Shown here one piece after another: positions 7,300-16,108 of a DNA stretch of 44,029 bases (positions within the stretch are counted from its first letter, which is position 1; each line of letters starts with the position of its first letter). The position numbers were made by a program, and so were the translations under genes. Source of the DNA: Planctomycetota bacterium (lineage in GTDB: Bacteria; Planctomycetota; UBA1135); the NCBI GenBank assembly GCA_003696625.1, contig RFGR01000080.1, positions 1 through 44,029 of the forward strand. The letters run 5' to 3'. Under the pieces are notes generated by a model. It saw nothing but the letters and a program-made list of their open reading frames with translations. It did not search any database and was not told the DNA's origin.

Positions 7300-9748
7300 C
7301 CACCTCCCCTTTCTCTCCGGTTTGCCCTGGGGTTGGACCCTGCTCCTGGCCCTCGCCGCCGCCTTCGCCCTCGGCTTCGTCGGCGCCCCGCTCTGGGCCT
7401 GGACCGCCGCCGCCGCCGTCTTCCTTGCCGGTCTCGGAGCCCCCTCCTGGTTGTGGGTCGTTTTTCTGGTCCTGGCCGTGATCTTCAACCTGAAGCCGCT
7501 GCGCCGGGTTGTGGTCACCCGCCAGCTCATGGCGCTGCTGCGCCGGTTGGGGATCCTGCCCAGCATCTCGGCCACCGAGCGCGAAGCGCTCGAAGCCGGC
7601 ACGGTCTGGGCTGAGGGGGAACTCTTCTCCGGCCACCCGGATTGGGCGCGGCTGATGCGCGAGTCCTATCCCGAGCTGAGCGAGGAGGAGAAGGCGTTCC
7701 TCGAAGGACCGGTCGAGGAGCTGTGCGCGATGACCGACGACTGGGAGGTCTATCAGCGCCGCGACCTGCCGCCCGAGGTCTGGCAGGCGCTGAAGGACAA
7801 GGGCGTCTTCGGCATGATCATCAAGAAGAAGTGGGGCGGCCTCGAGTTCTCCGCCGCCGGCGTCAGCGCGGTCATCGCCAAGCTCAGCTCGCGCTCGGCG
7901 CCGCTCGGCATCACCGCCATGCTGCCGAACTCGCTCGGCCCGGCCGAGCTGATCATGCACTATGGCACTCCGGCCCAGCAGGACTACTGGCTGCCGCGGC
8001 TGGCGACCGGCGAGGAGATCCCCTGCTTCGCCCTGACCGAGCCGCACGCCGGCTCCGACGCCGGCGGCATCCGCTCGACCGCCGAAGTCTTCCGCGGCGA
8101 GGACGGCGAACCGATGCTGCGCCTGAACTGGGAGAAGCGCTACATCACCCTGGCCTCGCGGGCGACGGTCTTCGGTCTGGCGGTCAAGCTGCGCGACCCG
8201 GAAAACCTGCTCGGCCGCGGCACCAACCCCGGCATCACCTGCGTGCTCTGCGAGGCCCACCGCGAGGGGGTGGAGCGCGGCGAGCAGCACGATCCGCTCG
8301 GGGTGCCCTTCGTCAACTGCCCCTTCCGCGGCAAGGACGTCGTCGTACCCGCCGACCACATCATCGGCGGCGCGGCCTGGGCCGGGCGCGGCTGGCGCAT
8401 GCTGATGGAGACCCTCGCCGCCGGCCGCGGCATCATGCTGCCGGCCCAGGCCACCGCCGGAACCAAGGCCGCGGCCCGGGTCGCCGGCGCCTACTCGATC
8501 GTGCGCAAGCAGTTCGGTCTGCCGGTCGGCCGCTTCGAGGGGGTCCAGGAGCCGCTGGCCCGGATCGGCGGCTCCGCCTACCTGCTCGAGGCCGCCCGCC
8601 GCTACACCTGCGGCGGCCTGGACGGCGGCGCCAAGCCGGCGGTGGTCTCGGCCATCGCCAAGTACAACTCGACCGAGCTGTTCCGCAAGGCGATCAACGA
8701 CGCCATGGACGTGGTCGGCGGCGCCGGAATCTCGCGCGGCCCGCGCAACCTGCTGGCCCACGCCTACTGGGGCGCGCCGATCTCGATCACGGTCGAGGGC
8801 GCCAACATCCTCACCCGGACGCTGATGATCTATGGCCAGGGCGCGCTCCGCTGCCACCCCTGGGCCTATCGCGAGATCAAAGCCCTCGCCGAGGGCGACC
8901 TGGCCGGTTTCGACCGCGCCTTCTGGGGTCACATCGGCTACATCGTCCACTGCAAGTGCCGGGCGCTGCTGCTTTCGGCCACCCGCGGCCGGCTGGAGCG
9001 GACCGGCCTGACCGGCTGGTCGCGCTTCTACGCCCAGAAGATCTCTTGGGCCTCGGCCTGCTTCGCCTTCCTGTCCGAGACCGCGATGGCGATGTACGGC
9101 GGCGACCTCAAGCGGCAGGAGGCGATCACCGGCCGCTTCTCCGATGCGCTGTCCTGGATGTACCTCGGCACCGCCACCATCCGCCGCTTCGAGGCCGAGG
9201 GCCGGCGCGAGGAGGATCTGCCCTTCTTCCGCCAGGCGATGGACACCGCCCTGCTCCAGATTCAGGAGGCCTTCTGCGGCCTGCTGCGCAACTTCCACGC
9301 GCCCTGGGTCGGCTGGCTGTTCCGCGGCCCGGTCCAGTGGTGGGCCTACGCCAACCCGATCAGCCGTGGTCCCAAGGACCGCAACTCTCTGCGCGTCGCC
9401 CGGCTGCTCCAGCGTCCCGGCGAGCAACGCGACCGGATCCTGGACGGTCTCTACCTGCCGCAGGATCCGGCCGAGGCCTTCGGCCGCCTGGAACAGGCGT
9501 TCGCCCTGGCCGTTCAGGCCGAGGAGGTGCTGGGCAGGATCAAGCGGGCGGTGCGCGAGCGGCGGCTGCCGAAGGGGAAGCCGCTCGATCTGCTCGAGCA
9601 GGCGCGGGAGGCCGGAGTGGTTACCGCTGAAGAATGCGAACTCGTAGCTCGTGCCGAAGCGGCGCGGAACGACGCAATCCAAGTGGACAGTTTCGACGAT
9701 CGGGCCTACTACGCCGCCTCGACCAGAGGGCACGCTGGAGAGAACTGA
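7283..9748 (+). CDS. fadE: acyl-CoA dehydrogenase, FadE type
   Basis: This 821-residue protein matches the large FadE group (E. coli FadE is 814), which performs the first FAD-dependent dehydrogenation of acyl-CoA in beta-oxidation at the inner membrane. The N-terminus has hydrophobic segments at about residues 15-70. Then comes the acyl-CoA dehydrogenase core, with CFALTEPHAGSDAGG in the middle domain and the VEGANILTR motif and GQGALRCHPW in the C-terminal domain. A C-terminal DUF1974-like extension follows. The ATG lies inside the end of the tetR gene, so the two are co-transcribed and probably coupled. With fadA and fadB on the opposite strand it completes a beta-oxidation set lacking only an acyl-CoA synthetase here. 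Confidence 0.95.
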   Translation: MPQGTDHLPFLSGLPWGWTLLLALAAAFALGFVGAPLWAWTAAAAVFLAGLGAPSWLWVVFLVLAVIFNLKPLRRVVVTRQLMALLRRLGILPSISATEREALEAGTVWAEGELFSGHPDWARLMRESYPELSEEEKAFLEGPVEELCAMTDDWEVYQRRDLPPEVWQALKDKGVFGMIIKKKWGGLEFSAAGVSAVIAKLSSRSAPLGITAMLPNSLGPAELIMHYGTPAQQDYWLPRLATGEEIPCFALTEPHAGSDAGGIRSTAEVFRGEDGEPMLRLNWEKRYITLASRATVFGLAVKLRDPENLLGRGTNPGITCVLCEAHREGVERGEQHDPLGVPFVNCPFRGKDVVVPADHIIGGAAWAGRGWRMLMETLAAGRGIMLPAQATAGTKAAARVAGAYSIVRKQFGLPVGRFEGVQEPLARIGGSAYLLEAARRYTCGGLDGGAKPAVVSAIAKYNSTELFRKAINDAMDVVGGAGISRGPRNLLAHAYWGAPISITVEGANILTRTLMIYGQGALRCHPWAYREIKALAEGDLAGFDRAFWGHIGYIVHCKCRALLLSATRGRLERTGLTGWSRFYAQKISWASACFAFLSETAMAMYGGDLKRQEAITGRFSDALSWMYLGTATIRRFEAEGRREEDLPFFRQAMDTALLQIQEAFCGLLRNFHAPWVGWLFRGPVQWWAYANPISRGPKDRNSLRVARLLQRPGEQRDRILDGLYLPQDPAEAFGRLEQAFALAVQAEEVLGRIKRAVRERRLPKGKPLDLLEQAREAGVVTAEECELVARAEAARNDAIQVDSFDDRAYYAASTRGHAGEN

Positions 9749-9820
9749 TCTTCCCCAGGAGGGAGCCCGCCGTGAATTCCTCCAGGCGAGCCGGCGGTTT
9801 TCCCGATGGAGAGGCGATTC

Positions 9821-9826
9821 AGGAGG
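9821..9826 (+). promoter_or_regulatory. Shine-Dalgarno AGGAGG fixing the porin start
   Basis: A perfect AGGAGG lies five bases before the ATG at 9832. The following residues (MLKRLSVAGAFLILGPLLSG) form a signal peptide, so this start is preferred over a longer in-frame reading that overlaps the end of fadE. Confidence 0.8.
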
Positions 9827-9831
9827 CAAGC

Positions 9832-10971
9832 ATGCTGAAACGGCTCTCCGTTGCCGGGGCGTTCCTCATCCTCGGCCCTCTCCTCTCCGGCCAGACTCAG
9901 GATCCCCCCTCGGATCCCGTTCCCACCGCGTCCGACCCCGATCTGGTCGACGCGCTGCTGTCCGAATTCTCGAGCCGGAACGAGCCGAGGACCGAGTACG
10001 GCGCCGCGGATTCCTTCCTGTCCATCCACGGCTTCCTCGAGCTGGTCTACGACGATCCGGCCGGGGACGTCTCCTCGCTCGACGCCCACCACGCCAACCT
10101 GCTGCTCGACATCGCCCTCAGCCCGACCCTGGACGGTCGGGTCGAGTTCGAGTGGGAACACGGCGCGGCCAAGACCGAGATGGACCAGGTTTACCTCGAC
10201 TGGCACCCATGGGACGGCGACGGCCCCTCCTTCCTCGCCGGCCGCTTCTACGCCCCCTTCGGCGTCGAGCGCCGCACCTGGTACCCGCCGATCAACCCCG
10301 CCGTCAGCCGACCGTTGGTGATGACCGAGGTGGTGCCGGGGAGTTGGTACGAGACCGGCCTGATGCTGCGGCAGGACCTGACCGTCGGCGGCGGCGAAGC
10401 CCGCCTCGAGGGGGCGGTGGTGAACGGTCTCGGCCCGACCCTGCCGACCGGCGTGCGGGGCGCCCGCCAGGAGCAAGACACGAACGCCGACAAGGCGCTG
10501 GTCGGTCGACTCGGGTGGAGCCTGCCCGACGCGGGTTTCGAATGCGGCCTCTCGGCCGCCGGCGGCCGCTACGACCAGGCCGGCGACCAGTCCTACTCCT
10601 ACCTCGGCGCCGACGCCTCGCTCGACCTCGGCCCGGTGGACCTGACCGGCGAGTGGGTCCGCTCCGAGCTGGACGATCCGGCCGCACCGGGCGGCAGCCG
10701 CGCCCGCCACGGCTGGTACCTCCAGGCCTTGGCGCCGCTCGCCGCCGGACAGGACGGCAGCCGCCTCGAGGCCCTGATCCGGGCCGATTCGGTCGAGCCG
10801 GACGACGACGTGGTCGATGCCTCCGACCGCGACGCCCTGTCCCTCGGCCTGCGCTGGCTGCCCGAACCGCACCTGGTCCTGAAGCTCGAGTATCAGTTCG
10901 TCTCGCACGATCAGGCCGGCGCCTGGCCGAACGGCAACACGATCTACCTGTCGGCGGTGCTCGATTTCTGA
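9832..10971 (+). CDS. outer-membrane porin-like beta-barrel protein
   Basis: The 379-residue product has a signal peptide (about residues 1-20) and alternating polar/hydrophobic strands with many aromatic residues. It ends YLSAVLDF, with the terminal Phe expected by the outer-membrane assembly machinery. An N-terminal segment with FLSIHGFLELVYDD and AGRFYAPFGVERR resembles phosphate-selective porin-like (OprP/OprO) or DcaP-like barrels, but the match is by general pattern only. It starts a tight cluster: six bases separate it from an unknown periplasmic protein, which in turn overlaps a hybrid histidine kinase. It may be a transport component regulated by, or sensed together with, that kinase. 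Solute specificity cannot be read from the sequence. Confidence 0.65.
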   Translation: MLKRLSVAGAFLILGPLLSGQTQDPPSDPVPTASDPDLVDALLSEFSSRNEPRTEYGAADSFLSIHGFLELVYDDPAGDVSSLDAHHANLLLDIALSPTLDGRVEFEWEHGAAKTEMDQVYLDWHPWDGDGPSFLAGRFYAPFGVERRTWYPPINPAVSRPLVMTEVVPGSWYETGLMLRQDLTVGGGEARLEGAVVNGLGPTLPTGVRGARQEQDTNADKALVGRLGWSLPDAGFECGLSAAGGRYDQAGDQSYSYLGADASLDLGPVDLTGEWVRSELDDPAAPGGSRARHGWYLQALAPLAAGQDGSRLEALIRADSVEPDDDVVDASDRDALSLGLRWLPEPHLVLKLEYQFVSHDQAGAWPNGNTIYLSAVLDF

Positions 10972-10977
10972 GCCGCG

Positions 10978-11601
10978 ATGCTCGGTCTCTGTCTCGCCCT
11001 CCTCGCCTTGCCCGGGCCGCAGGCCGGTCCGGAGCCGACGCTGGAGGAGCTGCGCTGGCGGTTGCGGCCGCCGCTGGTCGAGCTGGCTGTCCGGACGGTC
11101 GCCTATGCCCGGGCCGGCGACCTGGAACGCTGCGCCCGGACCGCGGCCATGCTCGAGCCGATCCGCCGGCGCCTGGACGGGCACGACGACATCCTGGGCT
11201 ATCTCGACCCGCTGGCTCCGGCGCTGGCGAAGCGGGATCCCGAGGCGATCGTGGAGGCGGTCCGGGTCCTCGTTCGGGCCGACCTCGGCTTTCTCGCCGC
11301 CCACCTGGTCGATGATTCCCTCGGCGCCGGCGCCTCGGCCCGGACCCGCACGATCCTGATCGAGCAGGACGTGGACTTCCTGCTCCACTTCCTGCCGGCC
11401 GACGACCGGGAGGAGGAGATCCGCCGGGTCGCCGCCGGACTGCTCGAGGACCTCAAACAGACGGTTCCCAGCAAGGCGGAATACGTCCGGGACGCGGCCT
11501 GGCGGCAGAAGGCGGCCGGGCGCTTGGACCGGCTCCTGCGCCTGCTCGACGCCCTCTTCCCGGAGATCGTGCCGCCGCCTCCTGCCGCCCGTCAGCCGTG
11601 A
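10978..11601 (+). CDS. unknown secreted helical protein
   Basis: I do not recognise this 207-residue protein. It has a short signal peptide ([17 protein letters not shown]) and is then almost entirely predicted helix, with few aromatic residues. Charged, Leu/Ala-rich segments resemble four-helix-bundle periplasmic proteins, and a late segment reads [19 protein letters not shown]. No catalytic or metal-binding motif stands out. It lies between the porin-like gene and the hybrid kinase. Its TGA stop overlaps the kinase GTG (GTGA), so translation is probably coupled, and it could be a ligand-binding partner of the kinase sensor domain. That role is inference from position only. Confidence 0.75.
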   Translation: MLGLCLALLALPGPQAGPEPTLEELRWRLRPPLVELAVRTVAYARAGDLERCARTAAMLEPIRRRLDGHDDILGYLDPLAPALAKRDPEAIVEAVRVLVRADLGFLAAHLVDDSLGAGASARTRTILIEQDVDFLLHFLPADDREEEIRRVAAGLLEDLKQTVPSKAEYVRDAAWRQKAAGRLDRLLRLLDALFPEIVPPPPAARQP

Positions 11602-13850
11602 TCGGATCCTCCCTCCACCGACGAATCGGTCTTCGCTTCGCCTTCGCGACGCTGGCGCTGGCGGTGTTGTTGATCGGGCCGGCCATCGCGATCTTCGACC
11701 GGCGGGGAGCCGCCGCCGACGAGGCTCGGTTGCGACGGAACGGACAAGCCCTTCTGGAGCAACTCGGCCCCAGCATCGCCTTCGACGTCGAACTCGAGGA
11801 GGGTGACCGAATCGTCGACCGCCTGGCCGAACTCGAGAGTTCCGGGGTCCCGGCCTGGATCGAGGTCCAGGCCGCGGACGGCCGATCCCTGGCCCGGTGG
11901 CGGCGGCAGGAGGCCGAGTTCGGCCCACCCGACCTGTCCGGGCCGGTGCCCGCCTCGGACGGCCGAGTGGTGGGGCGCATCCTGCTCGGCTTCGACCGCA
12001 CCAACCTGGCCGCGCTGGACGCCGAACGTCACCGTTACAACTTCGTGGTGGCGATCGGCGTCCTGCTGGCGGTCGGGATCCCCGGCCTCGGCCTCGGCCT
12101 GCTGCTGTCGCGCCGCCTCCGCCAGCTCACCCTGGCCACCGGCCGGCTGGCGGCCGGCGATCTGAAAGTCCGGGTGCCGGTGACCGGCGGCGACGAGGTC
12201 AGCGAGGTGTCCCGAGCCTTCAACCGGATGGCCGAACGGCTGGAGGAGCACGAGCGGCGGTTGCTCTCGGCCCGGGCCGAGGCCGAGCGCCAGGCCGAAC
12301 GGGCGCGGCAGGCGGCCGAAGCCAAGAGCCGCTTCCTGGCCACCATGAGCCACGAGATCCGGACGCCGATGAACGGCGTCCTCGGCATGGCCGACCTCCT
12401 GCTCTCGACCGACCTGGACGAGGAGCAGCGCGATCTGGTCCGGACCCTGGCCCACTCCGGGCGCTCCCTGCTCGGAATCCTGAACGACATCCTCGACTAC
12501 TCCAAGGTCGAGGCCGGCAAGCTCGAGCTGGTGGAGCTGGAGTTCGCGCCGGCCGAGGTGCTCGAGGAGGTGGCCGAGCTGTTCGCTCCGAAGGCCCACG
12601 GCCTCGGCCTGGCCCTGGACGTTTGCATCCGGCCCGAGGTGCCGGCGCGGGTGATCGGCGATCCCGGGCGTCTGCGCCAGGTGGTCTCCAATCTGGTCGG
12701 GAACGCCCTCAAGTTCACCCGCGAGGGCTCGGTCCGGATCGGTTGTCGGCTCGCTGCCGACGAGGGCGGGAAGGTCCGGCTCCACTTCGGGGTCCAGGAC
12801 ACCGGCGAGGGAATCCCGCCGGAGGCCCAGGAGCGCCTGTTCCGGCCGTTCGTCCAGGCCGACGCCTCAGTCGCCCACCACACCGGCGGCACCGGTCTCG
12901 GTCTGGCCCTGTGCAAGAGCTTCGTCGAGCGGATGGGCGGTGAGATCGGGCTGGAGAGCGCCCCCGGCGAGGGCAGCCTGTTCTGGTTCGAGCTGCCGTT
13001 CCGGAAGGCGCCCGAGCCGGCGGCCGAGGAGAGCCCCGCCGCCGCGCCGGCCGGCGCCCGCGCGCTGGTAATCGAGCCCCCGGAGGCCGGCGCCTGCGCC
13101 TTGGCCAACGCCCTCCTGCGCCTCGGCCTGACGGTCGAGACGGCCGGCGACCTCGAGCGGGCCCTGCCGCTCCTCGAGGCGGCGGCCGCCGCCGGCACCC
13201 CCTTCGACGTCGTCTTCGCCGACGTCCGGGCCGGCGAGCCGGCCCGGACCGCGGCGGTTCTGGCCGAACGGGCCCGACCGGTCCCGGCGCTGGTCGCGGT
13301 GGCCCTGGTGCCCAATCAGCGGCGTCAGCTCGAGGCCGAGGGCTTGACCGCCCTTTGCCGGCCGCTCCGGCTGGCCAGACTGGAGCGAACCCTGAGCCGG
13401 GTGCTCGGCGGCGGCGAGGCCGCCGACCCGGACCGGCTGGCCGCTTCGCCCAGCAGCACCGACCTCGCCGGGGCCCGCATTCTGGTGGTCGAGGACAACG
13501 CCGTGAACCGCAAGGTGGTCGGCAAGATGCTGGCCAGGATGGGGGTGGAGCCCGAGTTTGCGGTCAACGGCCAGGAGGGAGTGGACCGGGTCGCGGCCGG
13601 CGACTTCGACCTGGTCCTGATGGACATGCAGATGCCGGTCCTGGATGGGGTCGAGGCCACCCGGAGGATCCGTGCCCTGGACGGTCTGGCCTCCGAGGTC
13701 GTCGTCCTGGCCCTGACCGCCAACGTGCTCGAGGAAGCCCAGCGCCAGGCCGCCGAGGCCGGCTTCGACGGCTTCCTGACCAAACCGATCCAGGCCGCCG
13801 AACTGGCGGCGGCGCTGGAGGAGCACCTCGGCCGGCGGGCGGCCGGCTAG
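11598..13850 (+). CDS. membrane hybrid sensor histidine kinase with two receiver domains
   Basis: The 750-residue protein has a transmembrane helix at about residues 12-33, a periplasmic sensor of about 110 residues and a second helix at about 149-171. A HAMP domain and short coiled coil follow. The dimerisation domain has H252 in [15 protein letters not shown]; the ATPase domain ([17 protein letters not shown]) ends near residue 470. The first receiver (about 485-610) looks degenerate: the acidic pair is replaced by EPPE and the usual Lys by Arg. The second (about 625-750) is intact, with D676 in [11 protein letters not shown] and K729 in LTKPIQ. There is no HPt or DNA-binding output, so a partner elsewhere is expected. 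The start is GTG, overlapping the upstream stop; its TAG stop overlaps the convergent peptidase gene stop at CTAG. Confidence 0.93.
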   Translation: MIGSSLHRRIGLRFAFATLALAVLLIGPAIAIFDRRGAAADEARLRRNGQALLEQLGPSIAFDVELEEGDRIVDRLAELESSGVPAWIEVQAADGRSLARWRRQEAEFGPPDLSGPVPASDGRVVGRILLGFDRTNLAALDAERHRYNFVVAIGVLLAVGIPGLGLGLLLSRRLRQLTLATGRLAAGDLKVRVPVTGGDEVSEVSRAFNRMAERLEEHERRLLSARAEAERQAERARQAAEAKSRFLATMSHEIRTPMNGVLGMADLLLSTDLDEEQRDLVRTLAHSGRSLLGILNDILDYSKVEAGKLELVELEFAPAEVLEEVAELFAPKAHGLGLALDVCIRPEVPARVIGDPGRLRQVVSNLVGNALKFTREGSVRIGCRLAADEGGKVRLHFGVQDTGEGIPPEAQERLFRPFVQADASVAHHTGGTGLGLALCKSFVERMGGEIGLESAPGEGSLFWFELPFRKAPEPAAEESPAAAPAGARALVIEPPEAGACALANALLRLGLTVETAGDLERALPLLEAAAAAGTPFDVVFADVRAGEPARTAAVLAERARPVPALVAVALVPNQRRQLEAEGLTALCRPLRLARLERTLSRVLGGGEAADPDRLAASPSSTDLAGARILVVEDNAVNRKVVGKMLARMGVEPEFAVNGQEGVDRVAAGDFDLVLMDMQMPVLDGVEATRRIRALDGLASEVVVLALTANVLEEAQRQAAEAGFDGFLTKPIQAAELAAALEEHLGRRAAG

Positions 13851-16099
13851 AAGCGCGGCGCCGGGTAGACCGGCAGACTCCGCTCTCCGTTCGGACCGAA
13901 GGCCTCGACCGCGAACAACCAGTCGTCCTTGCTTCGGCCCTCGAAGGTGACCGAGGTCTCGGATCCGACCACCCGGCGATAGCTCCAGGTCGGTTCGTGG
14001 GTGCGACGGTAGAGGACGGCGTAGCCGGCCGCGCCGGGGCTGGGCTGCCACTGGATGACGGTGTTCGGACTGAGACCGCTGGTGTCCATGACCACTTGGG
14101 TCGGGGCCGGCGGCGCCGCGGCCAACTCGCGCAGGGCGGCCGCGACCGCGGTGGCGACCCGGGCGGTGAAGCCAAAGTCGACGAACTCAGGTAGGTCGCC
14201 GTACTGCAACCCCTCCTCGAAGCGAACGTCCTGATGCTGTTGTGAGTAGTTCTCGTGCGGCTCGGTCAGGCGGATCGCGGCCCAGCCGAGATCGTTGAAG
14301 GGCTTGTGGTCACCGCCGCGAAGGTAGCGGTCCTGGCGGAAGATCAGCGACAGGTCGAAGCCGGGGACGGCCTCCTCCCCGACCCGCTCGAGGTAGCGCG
14401 CGAGCTGGCGGGAGGGCGCGTCCTGGTCGCTGCCGACGATGGGCGGACCGGCGCTGGGTACCCCTTCGCTGAAGACTCGGACCCGCCACGGTTCGAACTT
14501 GCCGGAGGAGCCCTTGGCGCCGCCGACGATGTCCAGGGTCATCATGCCTTCGACCGTTCGGCCTTCGGCCTGCCATTTCCGGGCCTGGGCGCGGGAGCCG
14601 AGCAGGCCCTGCTCCTCGCCGGCGACGGCCAGGAAGACCACCGTGGCCCGCGGTCGCAGGCCGCCGAGCAGCCGGGCCGCCTCGAGCACCGCGGCGACGC
14701 CGCTGGCGTCGTCGTTGGCGCCGGGGGCGTCGCTGGTCGCGTCCAGCGGATCGCTGGCCCGGCTGTCGTAGTGGCCGGAGATCACGAACAGCCGGTTCGG
14801 GTCTTCGCCCGGCAGGGTGGCGACGACGTTGGCCAGCTCGACCCCGTCCGGCACCCGCCGACCGGGAGGAATGTCGAAGAATTCGAGGCCGACCTGCAAG
14901 CGGCCGCCGTGGTACTGGTCGGAGATGCGCTGGAACTCGTCGCGCAGCCAGCGGCGGGCGGCGCCGATGCCGCGCTCGTCGCTCGTGGTGTCGCTCAGGG
15001 TGTGGCGGGTGCCGAAGGCCGCCAGGCGGCGGATGTCGGCCTCGATCCGGTTCGGGTCGGCCTCCGGGAACGGCGGCCGGTCCGGGGCGGGCGCCAGGGC
15101 CGCGATCCGGGCCAGCAGGTCTGGGTCCGGGTCGAGGTGGTGGGCGGCCATCAGCCGCGGCGCCATCTCGACCCAGGCCGGCTCCTCGGCGAAGACCTCC
15201 TGGAAGATGCGCAGGGCCTCCTCGGTGTAGCCGGCCTTGAGCAGGGCGTAACCGCGCCAGTAGCTCAGCTCGACCTGCTCGGGATAGAGTTCCTGGGCCT
15301 GCTGATAGTACTGGGTGGCCTTCTCGATGTCCTTCTGCGCCACCGCCTCGTCGCCGAGGTTGGCGAGTTGGTAGGCGCGGTGAATGCGGAGCAACCGGCT
15401 CAGTTCGGCCATCGGCCGGTGGTGGTCGTCCACCCGCAGGTCGACCAGAATCCCTTCGGAAGGCTGTGCGCCTCGGTCCCCCGAGACCACCTTCAGCGCC
15501 GCCGACTGGCGCCCGCGCAGGTCGCCGCCGGCGGAGTTGGCGGCGTCCATCGCCGCGATCAGCCGCTCGGCCAGCGGCCCTTCGGCCTTCTCGAAGGCCT
15601 CGGCCATGGCCTCGGCCACGTGCGGATTGGCGAGGATGTTGCCGATCACCAGGTAGCCATCACCCTTGACCTCCGCCACCTCGCCGATGCAGCGCTCGCC
15701 CGACCACGCCCCGATCCGCCCTTGGGCGTCGATCACCCCGACCTGGCGGACGTCGGCGCCCGGATCGCGGGCGATGCGCTCGGCCAGGGCCTCGGCCGGG
15801 TCGCGGCCGTCCTTGATGTCCTGGAGCAGCTCGGGACCGTAGGCGACGCGCGAGAAAGACTGGGTGACGACCGCGCCGACCCCGGCCTCGGCCCAAATCA
15901 CCCGGCTGCCGACCGAGAACCAGTGCGACTGGGCGGCGACGCCGATCTCACCGGTCTCCTTGTCCACCGCCAGAATGGAGTAGGTGTGGACCGGGCGCGT
16001 CGGGACCGCGGCGTCCGCCAGGGTCGGGGTCGCGTGCTGGCAGGCGGGCAGGAGGAGGGAGATGGAGGCAAGGAACGGGATCGACCGCAAGGACCGCAT
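13847..16099 (-). CDS. lipoprotein fusing DUF1028, TPR, M28 peptidase and Fn3-like domains
   Basis: This 750-residue protein has a lipoprotein signal with C20 after LLLPA. Residues of about 37-240 match DUF1028, an Ntn-hydrolase-like family of unknown function ([20 protein letters not shown], then GNILAN). A TPR-like region follows at about 255-335. Residues of about 370-645 form an M28 zinc aminopeptidase with probable ligands H443, D463 or D464, E495/E496, D523 and H598. The last 90 residues resemble an Fn3 domain. M28 enzymes cleave N-terminal residues from peptides, and this copy is probably anchored in an envelope membrane. The fusion is in one uninterrupted frame. It is last in a minus-strand run after the GH63-like and DUF2961 genes; its ATG is 9 bases from the upstream stop. 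Confidence 0.85.
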   Translation of the reverse strand: MRSLRSIPFLASISLLLPACQHATPTLADAAVPTRPVHTYSILAVDKETGEIGVAAQSHWFSVGSRVIWAEAGVGAVVTQSFSRVAYGPELLQDIKDGRDPAEALAERIARDPGADVRQVGVIDAQGRIGAWSGERCIGEVAEVKGDGYLVIGNILANPHVAEAMAEAFEKAEGPLAERLIAAMDAANSAGGDLRGRQSAALKVVSGDRGAQPSEGILVDLRVDDHHRPMAELSRLLRIHRAYQLANLGDEAVAQKDIEKATQYYQQAQELYPEQVELSYWRGYALLKAGYTEEALRIFQEVFAEEPAWVEMAPRLMAAHHLDPDPDLLARIAALAPAPDRPPFPEADPNRIEADIRRLAAFGTRHTLSDTTSDERGIGAARRWLRDEFQRISDQYHGGRLQVGLEFFDIPPGRRVPDGVELANVVATLPGEDPNRLFVISGHYDSRASDPLDATSDAPGANDDASGVAAVLEAARLLGGLRPRATVVFLAVAGEEQGLLGSRAQARKWQAEGRTVEGMMTLDIVGGAKGSSGKFEPWRVRVFSEGVPSAGPPIVGSDQDAPSRQLARYLERVGEEAVPGFDLSLIFRQDRYLRGGDHKPFNDLGWAAIRLTEPHENYSQQHQDVRFEEGLQYGDLPEFVDFGFTARVATAVAAALRELAAAPPAPTQVVMDTSGLSPNTVIQWQPSPGAAGYAVLYRRTHEPTWSYRRVVGSETSVTFEGRSKDDWLFAVEAFGPNGERSLPVYPAPRF

Positions 16100-16108
16100 G
16101 ACCGCATC

